Of a stretch of DNA of 64,000 bases, positions 9,085-19,848 are shown piece by piece. Source of the stretch: Viola odorata (lineage: Eukaryota > Streptophyta > Magnoliopsida > Malpighiales > Violaceae); the NCBI GenBank assembly GCA_963691705.1, contig OY829543.1:47348564-47412563 (forward strand), written 5' to 3'. The notes beneath the pieces are model-generated. The model was given only the letters and a program-made list of their open reading frames with translations. It searched no databases and had not been told where the DNA came from. Positions within the stretch are counted from its first letter, which is position 1, and each line of letters starts with the position of its first letter. The translations under genes were made by a program, and so were the position numbers.

Positions 9085-11973
9085 GTGCCGCGACCCCCAA
9101 ATCAGAGTCTTGGCCAGAATCTAGGCCAAGCGCCAAGCCAACCTCCTTTAGCCCAGCTACCACCTGCCCCTCGACCTTTGCAGATAACTGGCCCCTCAGT
9201 GGAGGACGCGCTCAAGAAAATGATGGAGCTGCAGAAGAATCATATGCAGTCAACTCAGACTAGCTTGGCAGAGCTGCAAAAGCAAATAACTCAAATAGCC
9301 AATCAAGGAAAATTGCCTCCAACCACGGTAAATAATCCAGCACACAACGTGAGTGCTATGAGTTTGAGGAGTGGAGTTGTGTTGCCAGAAAGGGAAGGAG
9401 CAAAAACAGATGAGGAAATAAAAAAAATCCTTTCGGAGGATGTGGACGAAGATGAGGAAGAAGAAGCTGAATCGGAAGTAGTCTTGACCAAGACGCAGGC
9501 CAAGCCTATCGTTATCGCAAAACCAGAAAAAAAAGAACTTGTCTTGGCCAAGCCGCAGGTCAAGCCAGACCAGAAGGAGGAGATTATAGAAATCATTCCA
9601 CCCTTTCCACCAAGATCTTCGAAAGAAAAGAAACAAGATGAAGCGAGAGACTTCATGGCTGTTTTTGGAAAAATAGCCGTGAATATTCCAATGTTGGATT
9701 TAATTGCAAAAGTCCCTTCTTATGCTAAATTTCTTAAAGAATTGTGCATTAATAAAAAGAAAATTGCAGGTATAGAGAGAGTGAATTTATCCAGCAATGT
9801 CTCCGCGGTACAACAACTCCCAGAGAAGTGCAAGGATCAAGGAACCTTCACTATTCCATGCCAAATAGGGAACAAAATCATTGAAAAAGCCCTTTGCGAC
9901 TTAGGGGCTGACATCAATGTAATGTCTCTAAGCGAATTCGAGACCTTGAAGATAGGAACAATGAAAGAGACTGACTTAGTGATACAGCTGGCCGATCGAA
10001 CAATCATCCGACCTAAAGGTGTAGTGACGGATGTCCTGGTAATGGTAAACGATTTTATCTATCCAGTTGACTTTTATATAGTTGAGATGAATGTTCAATT
10101 GCCTTCTTGTGCCACTGATATTTTATTAGGAAGACCTTTCCTAAGGATGTCAAAAGCGAAGATAGACTGCTTCGAAGGAAGCATTATTCTTGAATTTTGT
10201 GGAAGAACAATTAAATTCAGCATCACTGATGCTCTAAAACATCCTAATGATTTGCATTGTGTTAGTTTTTTGGATGTTTTGGATCCAATTACTGAAGAAA
10301 TTGCTGACATTTATAATAGTGATCCCCTTGAGTATGTTTTGAGCAGGGGAATTTCCACTCAAGCACTGGAAGGATTAAAAGACCGCACGGGAAATCAGAA
10401 GGAACTCCAAGAAATTGTGGACAGTTTGGCCGATCAGGAAGATACAGACTTAGTCTTGGCCTTGAGCTTGGCCAAGACGCCGGCCAAGACTGCCAACAAA
10501 AGAAGAAAAATAGTTAGTTGTCAATTCGTGCAATCAACGATTCCTAAATTTCTACCTTCTGTTGTGCAGGCACCACAATTGGAATTGAAGTCCCTACCAG
10601 ACCACCTGAAGTACACCTATCTAGGCCTAGATGACACCCTTCCCGTCATTATTTCAGCCAAACTATCGAGAGATGAAGAAGACGAATTGATTGTTGTCTT
10701 GAAAAAATACAAAGAAGCGATAGGCTGGACAATGGCAGACATCAAGGGGATATCATCCAATATTTGTACCCACAAAATACATGTGGAAGAGGATAAGAAA
10801 CCCATTCGGCAACCCCAGAGGAGATTAAACCCTCCTATGATGGAAGTTGTTAAGAAAGAAATAATCAAGCTATTAGACTCCGGTGTGATTTACCCTATCT
10901 CTGATAGTAATTGGGTGTCTCCTGTGCAGGTAGTCCCTAAGAAGACTGGAATAGCAGTAATCGAAGGAGAAGATGGAGCTCAAAGAACAGCTAGAATTCA
11001 GAACGGATGGAGGGTATGCATTGACTACCGAAGGCTGAATCAAGTCACTCGGAAGGACCATTTCCCGCTGCCTTTCATCGATCAAATGGTAGAGAGACTT
11101 ACTGGAAAGTCTCACTACTGTTTCTTGGACGGATACTCAGGGTTCCATAAAATACCCGTTGCACCCGAAGATCAACAAAAGACAACGTTCACTTGTCCAT
11201 TTGGAACGTTTGCCTATAGACGCATGCCATTTGGGTTGTGTAATGCGCCAGCCACCTTTCAAAGGTGCATGGTGAGCATATTTTCTAAGTATGTAGAGAA
11301 GAGCATCGAAGTGTTTATGGATGATTTTACCGTATACGGTAATGATTTCAACCAATGCCTACACAACTTAGAAAATATTTTGAAGAGATGTGTTGATACA
11401 TGTTTAGTCTTGAACTTTGAAAAATGCCATTTTATGGTAGATCAAGGGATTGTCCTTGGTCATGTAGTCTCTAAAAAAGGCATTGAGGTTGATCAAGCTA
11501 AAATTGACACTATCAAGAACTTGCCTTACCCCTCATGCTTGCGTGAGGTTCGTAGCTTTCTTGGACATGCAGGGTTCTACCGTAGGTTCATAAAAGACTT
11601 CTCAAAGGTGGCTGAACCCATGTGTAAACTACTGCAAAAAGAGGTGGAATTCGACTTCAATGAAGAATGCAAGAAATCGTTCGAAGAGCTGAAGGAACGA
11701 TTGACCACAGCACCGATCATTCAACCCCCTGATTGGAGCTTGCCATTCGAGCTAATGTGCGACGCAAGTGACGCTGCTGTTGGAGCGGTTCTTGGACAGA
11801 AGAAAGGAAAAGACCCTCACGTGATCTACTATGCATCTAAGATGCTAGATGATGCCCAGCGAAATTACACAACAACCGAAAAAGAACTCTTTGCAATAGT
11901 TTTTGCCTTGGAAAATTTAGATCTTATTTATTGGGCACAAAAATTATTGTATTTTCAGATCATGCGGCATTAA
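9085..11973 (+). CDS. Protease-RT-RNase H part of pol (element B)
   Basis: A 962-codon open frame that continues gag. It begins with P/Q-rich gag tail and a K/E-rich linker. The aspartic protease motif is CDLGADINVM at about 9895-9925; E has Gly where B has the second Asp. LLGRPFL lies near 10120. The reverse transcriptase spans about 10800-11500 with [23 protein letters not shown] and the catalytic FMDD at about 11314-11326. RNase H starts near 11750 (LMCDASD). The frame is lost at 11912-11915, where an A-run is one base shorter than in E, so the last 15 residues are out of frame. Part of one gag-pol polyprotein in the intact family. Confidence 0.85.
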   Translation: MPRPPNQSLGQNLGQAPSQPPLAQLPPAPRPLQITGPSVEDALKKMMELQKNHMQSTQTSLAELQKQITQIANQGKLPPTTVNNPAHNVSAMSLRSGVVLPEREGAKTDEEIKKILSEDVDEDEEEEAESEVVLTKTQAKPIVIAKPEKKELVLAKPQVKPDQKEEIIEIIPPFPPRSSKEKKQDEARDFMAVFGKIAVNIPMLDLIAKVPSYAKFLKELCINKKKIAGIERVNLSSNVSAVQQLPEKCKDQGTFTIPCQIGNKIIEKALCDLGADINVMSLSEFETLKIGTMKETDLVIQLADRTIIRPKGVVTDVLVMVNDFIYPVDFYIVEMNVQLPSCATDILLGRPFLRMSKAKIDCFEGSIILEFCGRTIKFSITDALKHPNDLHCVSFLDVLDPITEEIADIYNSDPLEYVLSRGISTQALEGLKDRTGNQKELQEIVDSLADQEDTDLVLALSLAKTPAKTANKRRKIVSCQFVQSTIPKFLPSVVQAPQLELKSLPDHLKYTYLGLDDTLPVIISAKLSRDEEDELIVVLKKYKEAIGWTMADIKGISSNICTHKIHVEEDKKPIRQPQRRLNPPMMEVVKKEIIKLLDSGVIYPISDSNWVSPVQVVPKKTGIAVIEGEDGAQRTARIQNGWRVCIDYRRLNQVTRKDHFPLPFIDQMVERLTGKSHYCFLDGYSGFHKIPVAPEDQQKTTFTCPFGTFAYRRMPFGLCNAPATFQRCMVSIFSKYVEKSIEVFMDDFTVYGNDFNQCLHNLENILKRCVDTCLVLNFEKCHFMVDQGIVLGHVVSKKGIEVDQAKIDTIKNLPYPSCLREVRSFLGHAGFYRRFIKDFSKVAEPMCKLLQKEVEFDFNEECKKSFEELKERLTTAPIIQPPDWSLPFELMCDASDAAVGAVLGQKKGKDPHVIYYASKMLDDAQRNYTTTEKELFAIVFALENLDLIYWAQKLLYFQIMRH

Positions 11974-13511
11974 AATATCTCTTGGTTAAGCATGATGCTA
12001 AGCCTAGACTAATCCGTTAGATTCTTCTTATACAGGAGCACAATCTGGAAATTAAGGACAAGAGTGGCAGGGAAAATCTCGTGGCAAACCACTTAAGCCG
12101 CTGCCTAGCAAAGGGAGACACGAACGAAATCAAAGCAGAATTTCCAGATGAAAAACTATTTTCTATCGCACAGTCTAGCCCGGAGTCTAGGCCTAGACAT
12201 CAGCCAAACCCGCGACCATGGTACGCTGAAATAGCGAATTACCTAGCAACAGGTAAACACTATGGTGATATGACGACCTATGAGAGGGTAAAGGTCAAAC
12301 ATGACAGTAAGTACTATGTCTGGGATGATCCATATTTATAGAAGCTAGGATCCGATCAATTGCTAAGGAGGTGTATACCTAATGATGAAACCAAGTCTAT
12401 ACTTGAATTCTGTCATTCCAAAGCATGCGGAGGCCATTTTGGAGCAAGAAGAACAACCCTAACAATCTTAGAGGCTGGTTTTTATTGGCCGACAATTTTT
12501 CAAGATAGTGCCCTATTTTGTAAAACTTGTCCGGCTTGTCAAAAAGTAGGAAACATTAGTTCCCGAAATGAAATGCCTATGAATTTTATTCTTTCTTGTG
12601 AAATATTTGATATATGGGGCATAGATTTTATGGGACCTTTTCCCACTTCTTTTGGCAACAGATACATTCTCTTAGCTGTGGATTATGTATCAAAATGGAT
12701 AGAGGCGAAAGCCACTAAAAATGATGATGCTAGAACTGTTATTTCCTTTATTAAATCTAATATCTTGAACAGATTTGGAATTCCTCGAGGGATCATTAGT
12801 GATCGAGGAACCCACTTCTGCAACAAGATTTTATCTTCTCTTTTCAGGAAATATGGCATCACACATAGAGTATGCACAGCCTACCACCCTCAGACAAACG
12901 GCCAAGCCGAAGTGTCAAATAGAGAGGTGAAGTCAGTCTTGGCCAAGACAGTAGGCCTAGACAGACGCGATTGGAGCCAGCGGTTAGATGACGCATTGTG
13001 GGCCTGCCGAACGGCTTACAAAGGACCAATCGGGATGACACCTTACAAGCTAGTCTATGGAAAGACATGCCACTTACCAGTAGGGTTGCAACATAAAGCA
13101 TTTTGGGCTATACGAAAGTGCAACCTAAGTTGTGATGAGGCTGGCCAAGAAAGGAAGCTACAACTCCATGAGCTAGAGGAATTGAGAGACCAAGCCTATG
13201 ACAATCAGTTGATTGTCAAGGTCATAATGAAAGCTTACCATGACAAGCGGATTATCGGAAAACCTCTCCACACGGGGGAGAAAGTTCTTCTTTATAATTC
13301 CCGTTTTAAAATGTTTCCTGGAAAACTAAAAACTAGATGGGAAGGCCCTTTTGTTATTACTAACATTTACCCACATGGTGCAGTAGATATTAGGAATGAG
13401 AAAATAGGTGCCGAGCTCAAGGTGAACGGGCAGAGATTGAAACCGTTCTTTGAGGGTTTTCAGGAAGAAAAAGTTTCTGAAAAGGTGGACGAGCCACCAG
13501 AAAACAACTGA
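11974..13511 (+). pseudogene. RNase H end and integrase of element B, broken
   Basis: Continues pol after the 11912 frameshift. TAG codons replace TGG at about 12019 and 12339, as shown by E. The longest open piece (12360-13511, 383 codons) holds the zinc-binding HHCC region with CGGHFGARR and CKTCPACQK, the integrase core with [17 protein letters not shown] and GQAEVSNRE (the D, D, E residues), and the C-terminal GPFVIT segment. The DNA motif GTCTTGGCCAAGAC sits inside the core just after the catalytic Glu (12937-12950). Integrase would act in the nucleus. No chromodomain is visible. Confidence 0.85.
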
Positions 13512-14043
13512 AGAAATAATTGAGAGTCAAGCCTAGGACTTAAAATAAGGGCGCTGCAAGGGAGGCAACCCTTGTTTCTTTTAATTTTAGGATGTATTTA
13601 ATTTTTTAGTCACATTTGATTTCACTAGGTTATTTTCGTTTTTGTGCAGGAAATTAATTGTGGGGAAATTGAAGTAGTCTTGGCCGAGATCTTGGCCAAG
13701 ACTTAGAGCTAGACTACCTTGCGAGTGAAGAGCCCTTTTGTGAGCTAGTGGGACACGTGTCATCGCCGCCAATTAAAAGCCTTTATTTGCTTTTGAAACG
13801 GATAATTTCAAAAACCAATTAAATGGAATTAATTGGCAGCGTGGGAAAATAATCTACCACCTCTGCATATTCCTTCTCCCACTCTGACACGATCTCCCCA
13901 CGTCCAACAAAATCCAACCTCTCACTTGAGCTAAAAGCAACAGACCTTTCTCCTTCTTCTTCCCCAAAATCGCACAGTGTCCCCTGCACAACCTAAACTC
14001 CAAAAACCCAAAATCCTTTCAATCTTTTTCCCCTCTCGCACCT
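13512..14043 (+). other. pol to third-ORF spacer of element B
   Basis: Non-coding. It has gggcgctgcaagggaggcaac after pol, a splice-acceptor-like TTTTTGTGCAG ending at 13649, a PPT-like attgtgggga at 13657-13666, and the repeated motif at 13677-13703. The same order is found in E (60983-61505). No gene. Confidence 0.6.
13637..13649 (+). promoter_or_regulatory. Candidate splice acceptor upstream of third ORF (B)
   Basis: A pyrimidine tract followed by TGTGCAG, ending at 13649 and 395 bp before the ATG of the third ORF. The same sequence lies at the same place in E (ending 61117, 389 bp before its ATG). It fits expression of the third ORF from a spliced RNA, which is inferred; the donor was not identified. 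Confidence 0.35.
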
Positions 14044-16230
14044 ATGACTGCACCCAGCCATCCTTCGCCTTCCCACATCCCTGAGGAGAGCGATGATCTC
14101 CGTGGAGCTCAGCCGACTGCCCTTCCAACCAGTTCCCTCTCCGCTGCGAGACGGTTGCTCAACGCACTGGAAGAAGACGATTCCATGTCCTCCGAAGATG
14201 ACTTACCCGAGGAATCAGAGGAGAGTGTCCAGGGAGTCGACCGAGCTGTTGTCGTGTCCGATGAGGACTCCGATGAGGTTCCTCTCGCGAAGAGGATGAA
14301 GACCTCTGCTCCGGCGACGACGGGAGACAGAGACAGCCGGCGCTAGAGCAGGCTAATGAAGAAGATGGTAGCTGCAACAACCGCTGCGAAGAAACCCACT
14401 CCTGCTACTGCCGCAGCCGCTACTGTCACCACACCACCACTGCCACCTCCGGCGAAGAAGAAATCAGCCACTGCGCCGCCCAAGAAGTCCGGGTGAGTCA
14501 AGCAGGTGGCTCACAACAGGAAACCGACTAAGAAGCTGGCAAAAACCCCAATTCCCGATCAGTCACCACCTCCACCAAACCCTAAGTAGAGCAAGGCCAC
14601 TGCCGCTCCTTCCACTGCCAAGAGCAAAGGGAAGCAGAAGGTGGTCGTGGAGGATTCTGATGAGGACGATGAAGACGATCTAGTCTTGGCCAGGACTGCG
14701 GCCAAGACTCCTAAGGTACGATCTCTTCCTCCTCTGCACACACTCAAAGGCTGGTTGACATTTGATACGCCAGACCTTAAAGCCAAATTGCGTGATATGC
14801 ATGCCTGTGATATCCCTGTTTTTGCTCGATTAGAGTTTGATTTTTTGAATGAGATGGCATTAGGGGATAAAATTAGGGAATTTGTGTATGCGATTGGTTG
14901 GGTCCCTTTTATGTCTGTTGAGTGTGATGCTTTTGCTGAACTATGTCTTGAATTTCACACAACCTTCTGGTTTGATGAGGACACCTTGTATGTTAGGGGT
15001 AGAGACAAACCAGATTTTGCTGCTCCTGATGTGATTAATTTTAGGTTGTGTGATAAATGGAGTCACTTGTCTGTTGATGCCTTCAATGCTTTGCTAGGAT
15101 TTGCCTTTACTGATGAAGCTATTTTTGATTATCCCCAAGATTGGGATAATAACGTTGCATTTAGAGAGATCACTAGTGATCCAGATGCAAAGTTTGATAG
15201 GAACTCTAAGGCACATGCCATTTTAAACCCTGCTCTTAGAATGCTCCATAGAACCTTGTCTATCAACCTTTCGGGGAAGACAAAGGTCTCTGGAAATTTA
15301 GCCAAGTCTGAATTGTTTCTGTTATGGTGCATTATGCACAAGAAAAAGGTCAACTTAGGCTTGTATTTGGTTCAAGTATTGCATGCACGTGAGTCTAAAA
15401 CCAAATTAATTTTTGGATCATTGATTACTTGGCTTGCCATTCAAACTGCTAGTTTCGATCCTGCTGCTTCTGATTTGTATAGATGTTGCTCCCCCAAAAT
15501 CCTAGATTTTAGATCCTTCGACCAAATGGGACATTTCCATTTGGAAGGAGAGTTTGTTGCTTGTAATACAGGTTTTACACCAGTGGCGGACCACATCTTC
15601 TCGAAGAAAAATGGAGGGAAGTACAAGTTGCGTCCAATTGTCATCCCTGGAGAAGAAGCAGAGGGCAATCTTGCCCAGGATCTAGGCCAAGACGCTGGCC
15701 AAGACACCACCATTCCTGCTGCTGCAGCCGATCTAGGCCAAGAAAAGTGCCAAGACCCCCCTGCCAGTAGCACCAGTGAGCCACCAGAATGGGCAAGAGA
15801 ATTCCAAGCCCGCCAGCTGCTCATCCTTGAGCAGCAAAAGATCATCCTCGATCGTCTTGGCCAAGACAAGGGCCAAGACCAGAATTAAGCACCCGTCAGA
15901 AACATGGTGCCTCAGTGGGCCCAATGTCTTAATGACAGGCAGGACGTCCTCCTTGAGTAGATGAAGCTCACAAGGACAAACGTCCTCCACGTTTACCAGC
16001 ACCTCGAAGCCCATTTCAAGCTCCTCAAGGATCTCCATGACAATCTGAGCTCCGAAAGTGACTCCGAATCTTCTAATGAGGAGGATGAACCCCAGCCATC
16101 GGCACAGCCAGCAAATGCATCCCGCCCGTCGATGCCTCCTCCTCCTCCAAAAGAGCCCAAGCCAATGACCTCTCCTGCCCCTGATCTAGGCCAAGCCTCT
16201 GGCCAAGACCCCGAGACCCCAGCAACATGA
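14044..16230 (+). pseudogene. Third ORF (env position) of element B, broken
   Basis: Homologous along its length to the intact 728-residue frame of E (61506-63692). It starts with the same MTAPS. Stops occur at about 14344 (CAG to TAG), 14496 (CGA to TGA), 14587 (TAG), 15886 (TAA) and 15958 (CAG to TAG). The longest surviving stretch is 14641-15888. The N-terminus is disordered and acid/lysine-rich. The middle is a conserved globular region (KGWLTFDTP ... FHTTFWFDE ... HFHLEGEFVACNTGFTP). The C-terminus has helical segments separated by repeated LGQD. It resembles the Athila ORF-1 type of plant retrotransposon protein. No signal peptide or convincing membrane segment is seen. Function unknown. 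Confidence 0.8.
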
Positions 16231-16301
16231 GTTGCTTCTGCCCCCATGTCGTACTTTTCTTTTCTTTACTTTCTATTCTGTTTTTATTTTTTGCCTCTCC
16301 A

Positions 16302-16340
16302 CACAATGAGGACATTGTGTATTTTTAAGTGTGGGGAGGG
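16302..16340 (+). other. 3' hairpin and purine tract of element B
   Basis: CACAATG-AGGA-CATTGTG (16302-16319) makes a perfect 7-bp stem with a 4-base loop. AAGTGTGGGGAGGG follows at 16327-16340. The same arrangement occurs in A (18391), C (38477) and E (63766), in A with compensating stem changes. Confidence 0.7.
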
Positions 16341-17309
16341 TGTTAAATATGTCATGCGTTTTGTGAATATTGAATGTTTGATTATGTGTTTTGCGTCTGT
16401 TTTTGTGAGTCAAATTAATGTGTATTAATTTTTTATTTTTATGTCAGTTTGTCCAGTATAGAGTCTGCCAAATGCATGATTTTTATTTGTATTTTTCTGC
16501 ATGTTTTGAGTCTGTTGTGAGTGCACATCCAAATCCCTGTTTTCTTGCTTAGATTGTTTAGTCTTTTGGTGAGACTGCATTTAGACACTTTCCTAGGGGA
16601 TACAATGCTTTAGTAACAGGGAAGCAAATGAGCGTAAATGATCAATGCCTAAGGGGCATGTTATCTGATGTTTCCCAAACATTAATCATCCACATGGTCG
16701 TAGGGACACTTAGCTAGTACCTTAACTCTTCTTAGGATGATGGGGTTAGCTGATTTGAGTGTGTCGTTCTATCTACTTGTAGTGTGAGGCAAATAAGGTG
16801 TTGGAATGTCATAGGACAGACATAGCAAAGGTGGAAGTCCCCGCTGAAAAGGACAAGCTCTATCTATGTGTCGTGTCTGTAAACATACAAAGGACACTTG
16901 ACATGTCAAAAGAAAAAGAAAAATTTTAGGACATAAAAGAAAATCAGAGAAGAAAAAAAATAAATCTGTCAAAGTGATTTAAATGGCACCAAGTCTTTAG
17001 ACACTTAAGGATAGACGACACTCGGTGGGACTCAAATTTTTGGTTAACTCTGTTCCCCTTTTTTCTTATCAATCTTTTCTAGTAGGGTGTCTTGATACCA
17101 TGTGGAAGGTGTATGTTTGGGGTATTGATCATTCCTTGTTAGTCTTGCATTGGATATCTTATTGAAGTGTCTTGGCAGATCCAGTGGAAGGGTAAGCAAT
17201 CTGAAATTGAGAAAGTCCGGGGGGTTCAGCATGTGTGTTTTGTTTTTGATGTGTTGTTATTTTTATTTTTGAGTCTTTGAGTCTGTATGCTTGGGGGCAA
17301 TCATAGTTT
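16341..17309 (+). other. 3' untranslated region of element B
   Basis: About 970 bp of T-rich sequence, then A/G-rich stretches (about 16800-16975). No convincing open frame. It separates the hairpin from the purine tract at the 3' LTR. Confidence 0.6.
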
Positions 17310-17323
17310 AAGTATGGGGAGTT
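17310..17323 (+). other. Polypurine tract of element B
   Basis: AAGTATGGGGAGTT abuts the 3' LTR start TGATTGC. This is the expected position for plus-strand priming. It is a variant of the AAGTGTGGGGAGGG tract 1 kb upstream. Confidence 0.7.
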
Positions 17324-17967
17324 TGATTGCATTGTATTTCATCATGTTTTATTGTCCATTTACTAGTTATTTTGGACAGTAAATCTACTGATTTATCCTT
17401 GTTTTCCCACATCTTAGCAGATCTGATCTGGAAGGCAACTTTTGAGGAATCTGAACAGAAGAGAGCTGGAGCAGCATTACCCGAGTCTAGGCCTGGATCT
17501 TGGCCTAGACATATTCGCATCTGACGTAGCGCGCATACCAGGATCGTCTTGGCCAAGACTGCGGCCAAGACGCATTCGCGATAAATACAGCACTTTAGAG
17601 CGTTTGGACCGCTTTCAGCGTTGGACTCTTACAACTGGCACGTAGCAGCTGGCACATATCACCCTTACCTGGAATTCCATATCACTAGACTTATTCCTAC
17701 TCTAGACCCCAGTCTTGGCCTAGACTCCGGCCAATATTACTTTAAACTGTTTTCACTTCTTTTTGTTTTGTCTTTCAGTTTCAGATTCCACCAAACCCAA
17801 ACTCAGTGACGAGGAAGTCAAACTCAAGAACTACGTTTCCTAGAGATCTCTGTGGACGATCCTCTTACCATCATCTACAAATCCTTGTAGACAGTGATAA
17901 GTTGCATTTCTACCCCCAATTCCATAACTATTTCACTACTATATTTGACGTGTTCGACGCGCGATCA
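17324..17967 (+). repeat. 3' LTR of element B with internal deletion (644 bp)
   Basis: Matches the first ~320 and last ~310 bp of the 1539-bp 5' LTR and ends GCGATCA. The missing central ~895 bp joins after agcagctggcac at about 17660. Because LTRs are equal at insertion, the loss came later, or the element formed by a mixed template. Confidence 0.9.
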
Positions 17968-17972
17968 CCCGA

Positions 17973-18293
17973 CACCACCACTGCCATTCCTCAACTCTCA
18001 CCCATGACCAGATATCTGGCCCTTACCTTTGCAGTACAGTTTGCACCAGCCAGAAAGAATAGGTTCATGGAGCAAAGCACGGTGGCAAGTTTATTTGGCC
18101 TTCAGGAGCGCAATCTTCTACTCAACCCCCTCCAGACCCAGCTAGTAGCTCCCGCCCAGCAGAGACTCCAGCCCCCGCTATCACTCCTATGACCACCAAC
18201 GCTCCAACCCTTGAACGGCTCCTCCACGCAATCCTTACTGAACTCCGCGGTCTGACTACTGAAGTCGCACGCCGCAATCTCCCACCCTATTAA
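17973..18293 (+). pseudogene. C-terminal remnant of third ORF of element A
   Basis: After the right target duplication of B, element A resumes. A segment ending ERLLHAILTELRGLTTEVA and TAA 18291-18293 matches the end of the C third ORF (ERLL then TELQALTAEVA, about 38295-38350). The frame is not open throughout. Only about 100 codons of an ORF that is about 730 codons in E remain, so A lost most of this gene. Confidence 0.6.
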
Positions 18294-18390
18294 TCCCGCC
18301 CTGAACAATCGTTTCACCCTAGTGGAGGGTTTTAAATTTCTGTTTTGTACTTTCCTTTAAATTTGAACTTCTATGTTTGTGTGCCCTTCT

Positions 18391-18428
18391 CACATTGAGG
18401 ACAATGTGAAGCCTAAGTGTAGGGAGGG
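18391..18428 (+). other. 3' hairpin and purine tract of element A
   Basis: CACATTG-AGGA-CAATGTG (18391-18408) is a perfect 7-bp stem. Its stem differs from that of B at two paired positions and pairing is kept. AAGTGTAGGGAGGG follows at 18415-18428. Confidence 0.7.
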
Positions 18429-18665
18429 ACTTTATCTTTGCTTGCTTTTTAATTTTTTTTTTGTGAACGCATGTTTATTTTCATATTTGTTGCATGACTG
18501 TATGATGCGGATTTTCTCAAATTTTTTCTCAGATTTTTCCAGCTATCTTTTTGCACTGCCAGTTTTGTTTTAAAACCCCCAAGGCATGGACACACACTTC
18601 TAGCTTGCGCACTTGAAAAAGGTCCTTCTTATCAGTCTAGGCCTAGTCACGCAGTCTAGGTCCTC
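18429..18665 (+). other. 3' untranslated remnant of element A
   Basis: T-rich non-coding sequence with cagtctaggcctag near 18635-18650. It runs into the truncated LTR without a normal LTR start, which marks a deletion near 18665. Confidence 0.5.
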
Positions 18666-18748
18666 CTTGTGGTTCGACTCTGATTTGCCCTATACACATT
18701 TATTGTGCATATTGCTAGCAGAAAAATATTACTTTTGAGTGACGATCA
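18666..18748 (+). repeat. Truncated 3' LTR of element A (last 83 bp)
   Basis: Nearly identical to the last ~80 bp of the 5' LTR (1063-1144), including gacgatca. The LTR start and most of its body are missing. Confidence 0.8.
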
Positions 18749-19848
18749 CTCCTCCTTTGTCGTCGGGCTTCAAACGTTTAGTAACAAGTCTTCTTCCCTT
18801 AATCTCTTTATTTTATTATGCTCTCTTTAATTATTATTTATTTATCTTCAAGCATGAGTAGCTAAATCTTTAATTCTTAGCAAAGGTTATTCAAGGGCTG
18901 CAGGGGCAGATTCGAGGCATAAATATGCTTAGTATATTCTTGCTGCCATATTCAATTGCTTATCACTTTAATTATAATTTAGCATGGAGTATTTAAAGGC
19001 TTGATCAACTGATTTTTACTTTATGTGAATGCTGCCATTTGTGTGATAAATACGGAAGGAAAGTTGCATGAAACAAGTAGGCATCTATTTAGTCCTGGCT
19101 GCGCTGAAGTGGTCTCGAATAGATAAGGTGAGTAGTTGATTGGATCGGGGTCACGAGCCTGACAAACTGAGGGACCTCTCGGTCCAGCTGTGTCTTTTCT
19201 TATCTTCATGGGCAGTTTGAGTATTGCCCTCCCGCATTCGTGCCTGGAGGGATGACGGACTGTCAAGACTACCTCATATGTGGAAACGGGGGGTAGTTTC
19301 TCTTAAGAGAAAAGTAGGGGATATCCGAGGAATCTAGTCCCTATGTCACTTCTATGATATCTTGAATAGAATATTTCTGTGCTGATGACGATCGGGGCCC
19401 CGAATGCAACCCAAGAACACCTTTTGCTAAGATCTTTCTCTAATTGATTATTTGTGTTTATTATTCCTCTGTTTTGTTATTTATGAATTTATTCACTGAT
19501 TTGCTATATTTTATCATTCGGGACCCCGAATTGACAACTCAAGGTCCCGAATACTGCTTTCTTAGTTAGAAATTGTTAGCTCCAAATCTCTCTTGGGTGA
19601 CTTGTTTTAGTCAAGTAAAACCCCCCTGTTTGTTACTTTTCGTGTTTTTGTTCTGTGCTTCCATTCAAGACCTTGAATCAGTTTCTCTCCATCCAACCCT
19701 TGAATTCTGTTTTCTTTTGTTTCTTTTATTGTTTTATTTTATAATCTGGCCTTGTCTAGTGTAAGTCTTCACCAATCTCTGTGGATCGATCCTCTTGCCA
19801 CTATCTTCAATCTATTTTGTTGCATGTGATAAGTTGTAATTATTTTTT
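18749..19848 (+). mobile_element. LTR fragment X (related, diverged Athila-like LTR)
   Basis: Shares the order of landmarks of the C LTR: gagtagctaa, gcatgagt, a cluster with cattcgtgcctggaggga and tgtggaaacggggggta, then gatgac and aatgcaaccc. It is too diverged to be C's own partner LTR. The oligomer GACCCCGAA or its variants recurs near 19385-19550. The left part is missing (element A lies there), and the right end stops near 19848 without an LTR terminus or primer site. No gene. Confidence 0.55.

Larger units (their letters stand above)
6241..17967 (+). mobile_element. Element B: complete Athila-like LTR retrotransposon
   Basis: An 11,727-bp Ty3/gypsy element. The order is 5' LTR 6241-7779, primer site 7785-7802, gag-pol 7849-13511, third ORF 14044-16230, hairpin 16302-16319, purine tract before the 3' LTR 17310-17323, and 3' LTR 17324-17967. 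The domain order protease-RT-RNase H-integrase is that of Ty3/gypsy. The primer site and the extra ORF after pol are typical of the Athila lineage. It is a close relative of E (53742-64000), and comparison with E identifies the damage: at least seven nonsense codons and one frameshift in gag-pol and several more in the third ORF. It is therefore a dead copy. Confidence 0.92.
6236..17972. repeat. 5-bp target duplication (CCCGA) flanking element B
   Basis: CCCGA at 6236-6240 and 17968-17972, directly outside the TGATTGC and GCGATCA ends of B. This proves B inserted as one unit into element A. Confidence 0.92.

Noticed and set aside
9250..9656. Minus-strand frames opposite gag/pol of B (and the same in E)
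   Set aside because: Shadow frames: the sense protein is conserved by family pattern, the antisense one is not.
14044..16230. Third ORF as a retrovirus-type envelope gene
   Set aside because: No signal peptide, no membrane anchor, no cleavage site; only its position suggests env.
18749..19848. 5' LTR of element C
   Set aside because: Sequence too diverged from C's 3' LTR, with its own repeated word and no primer site.
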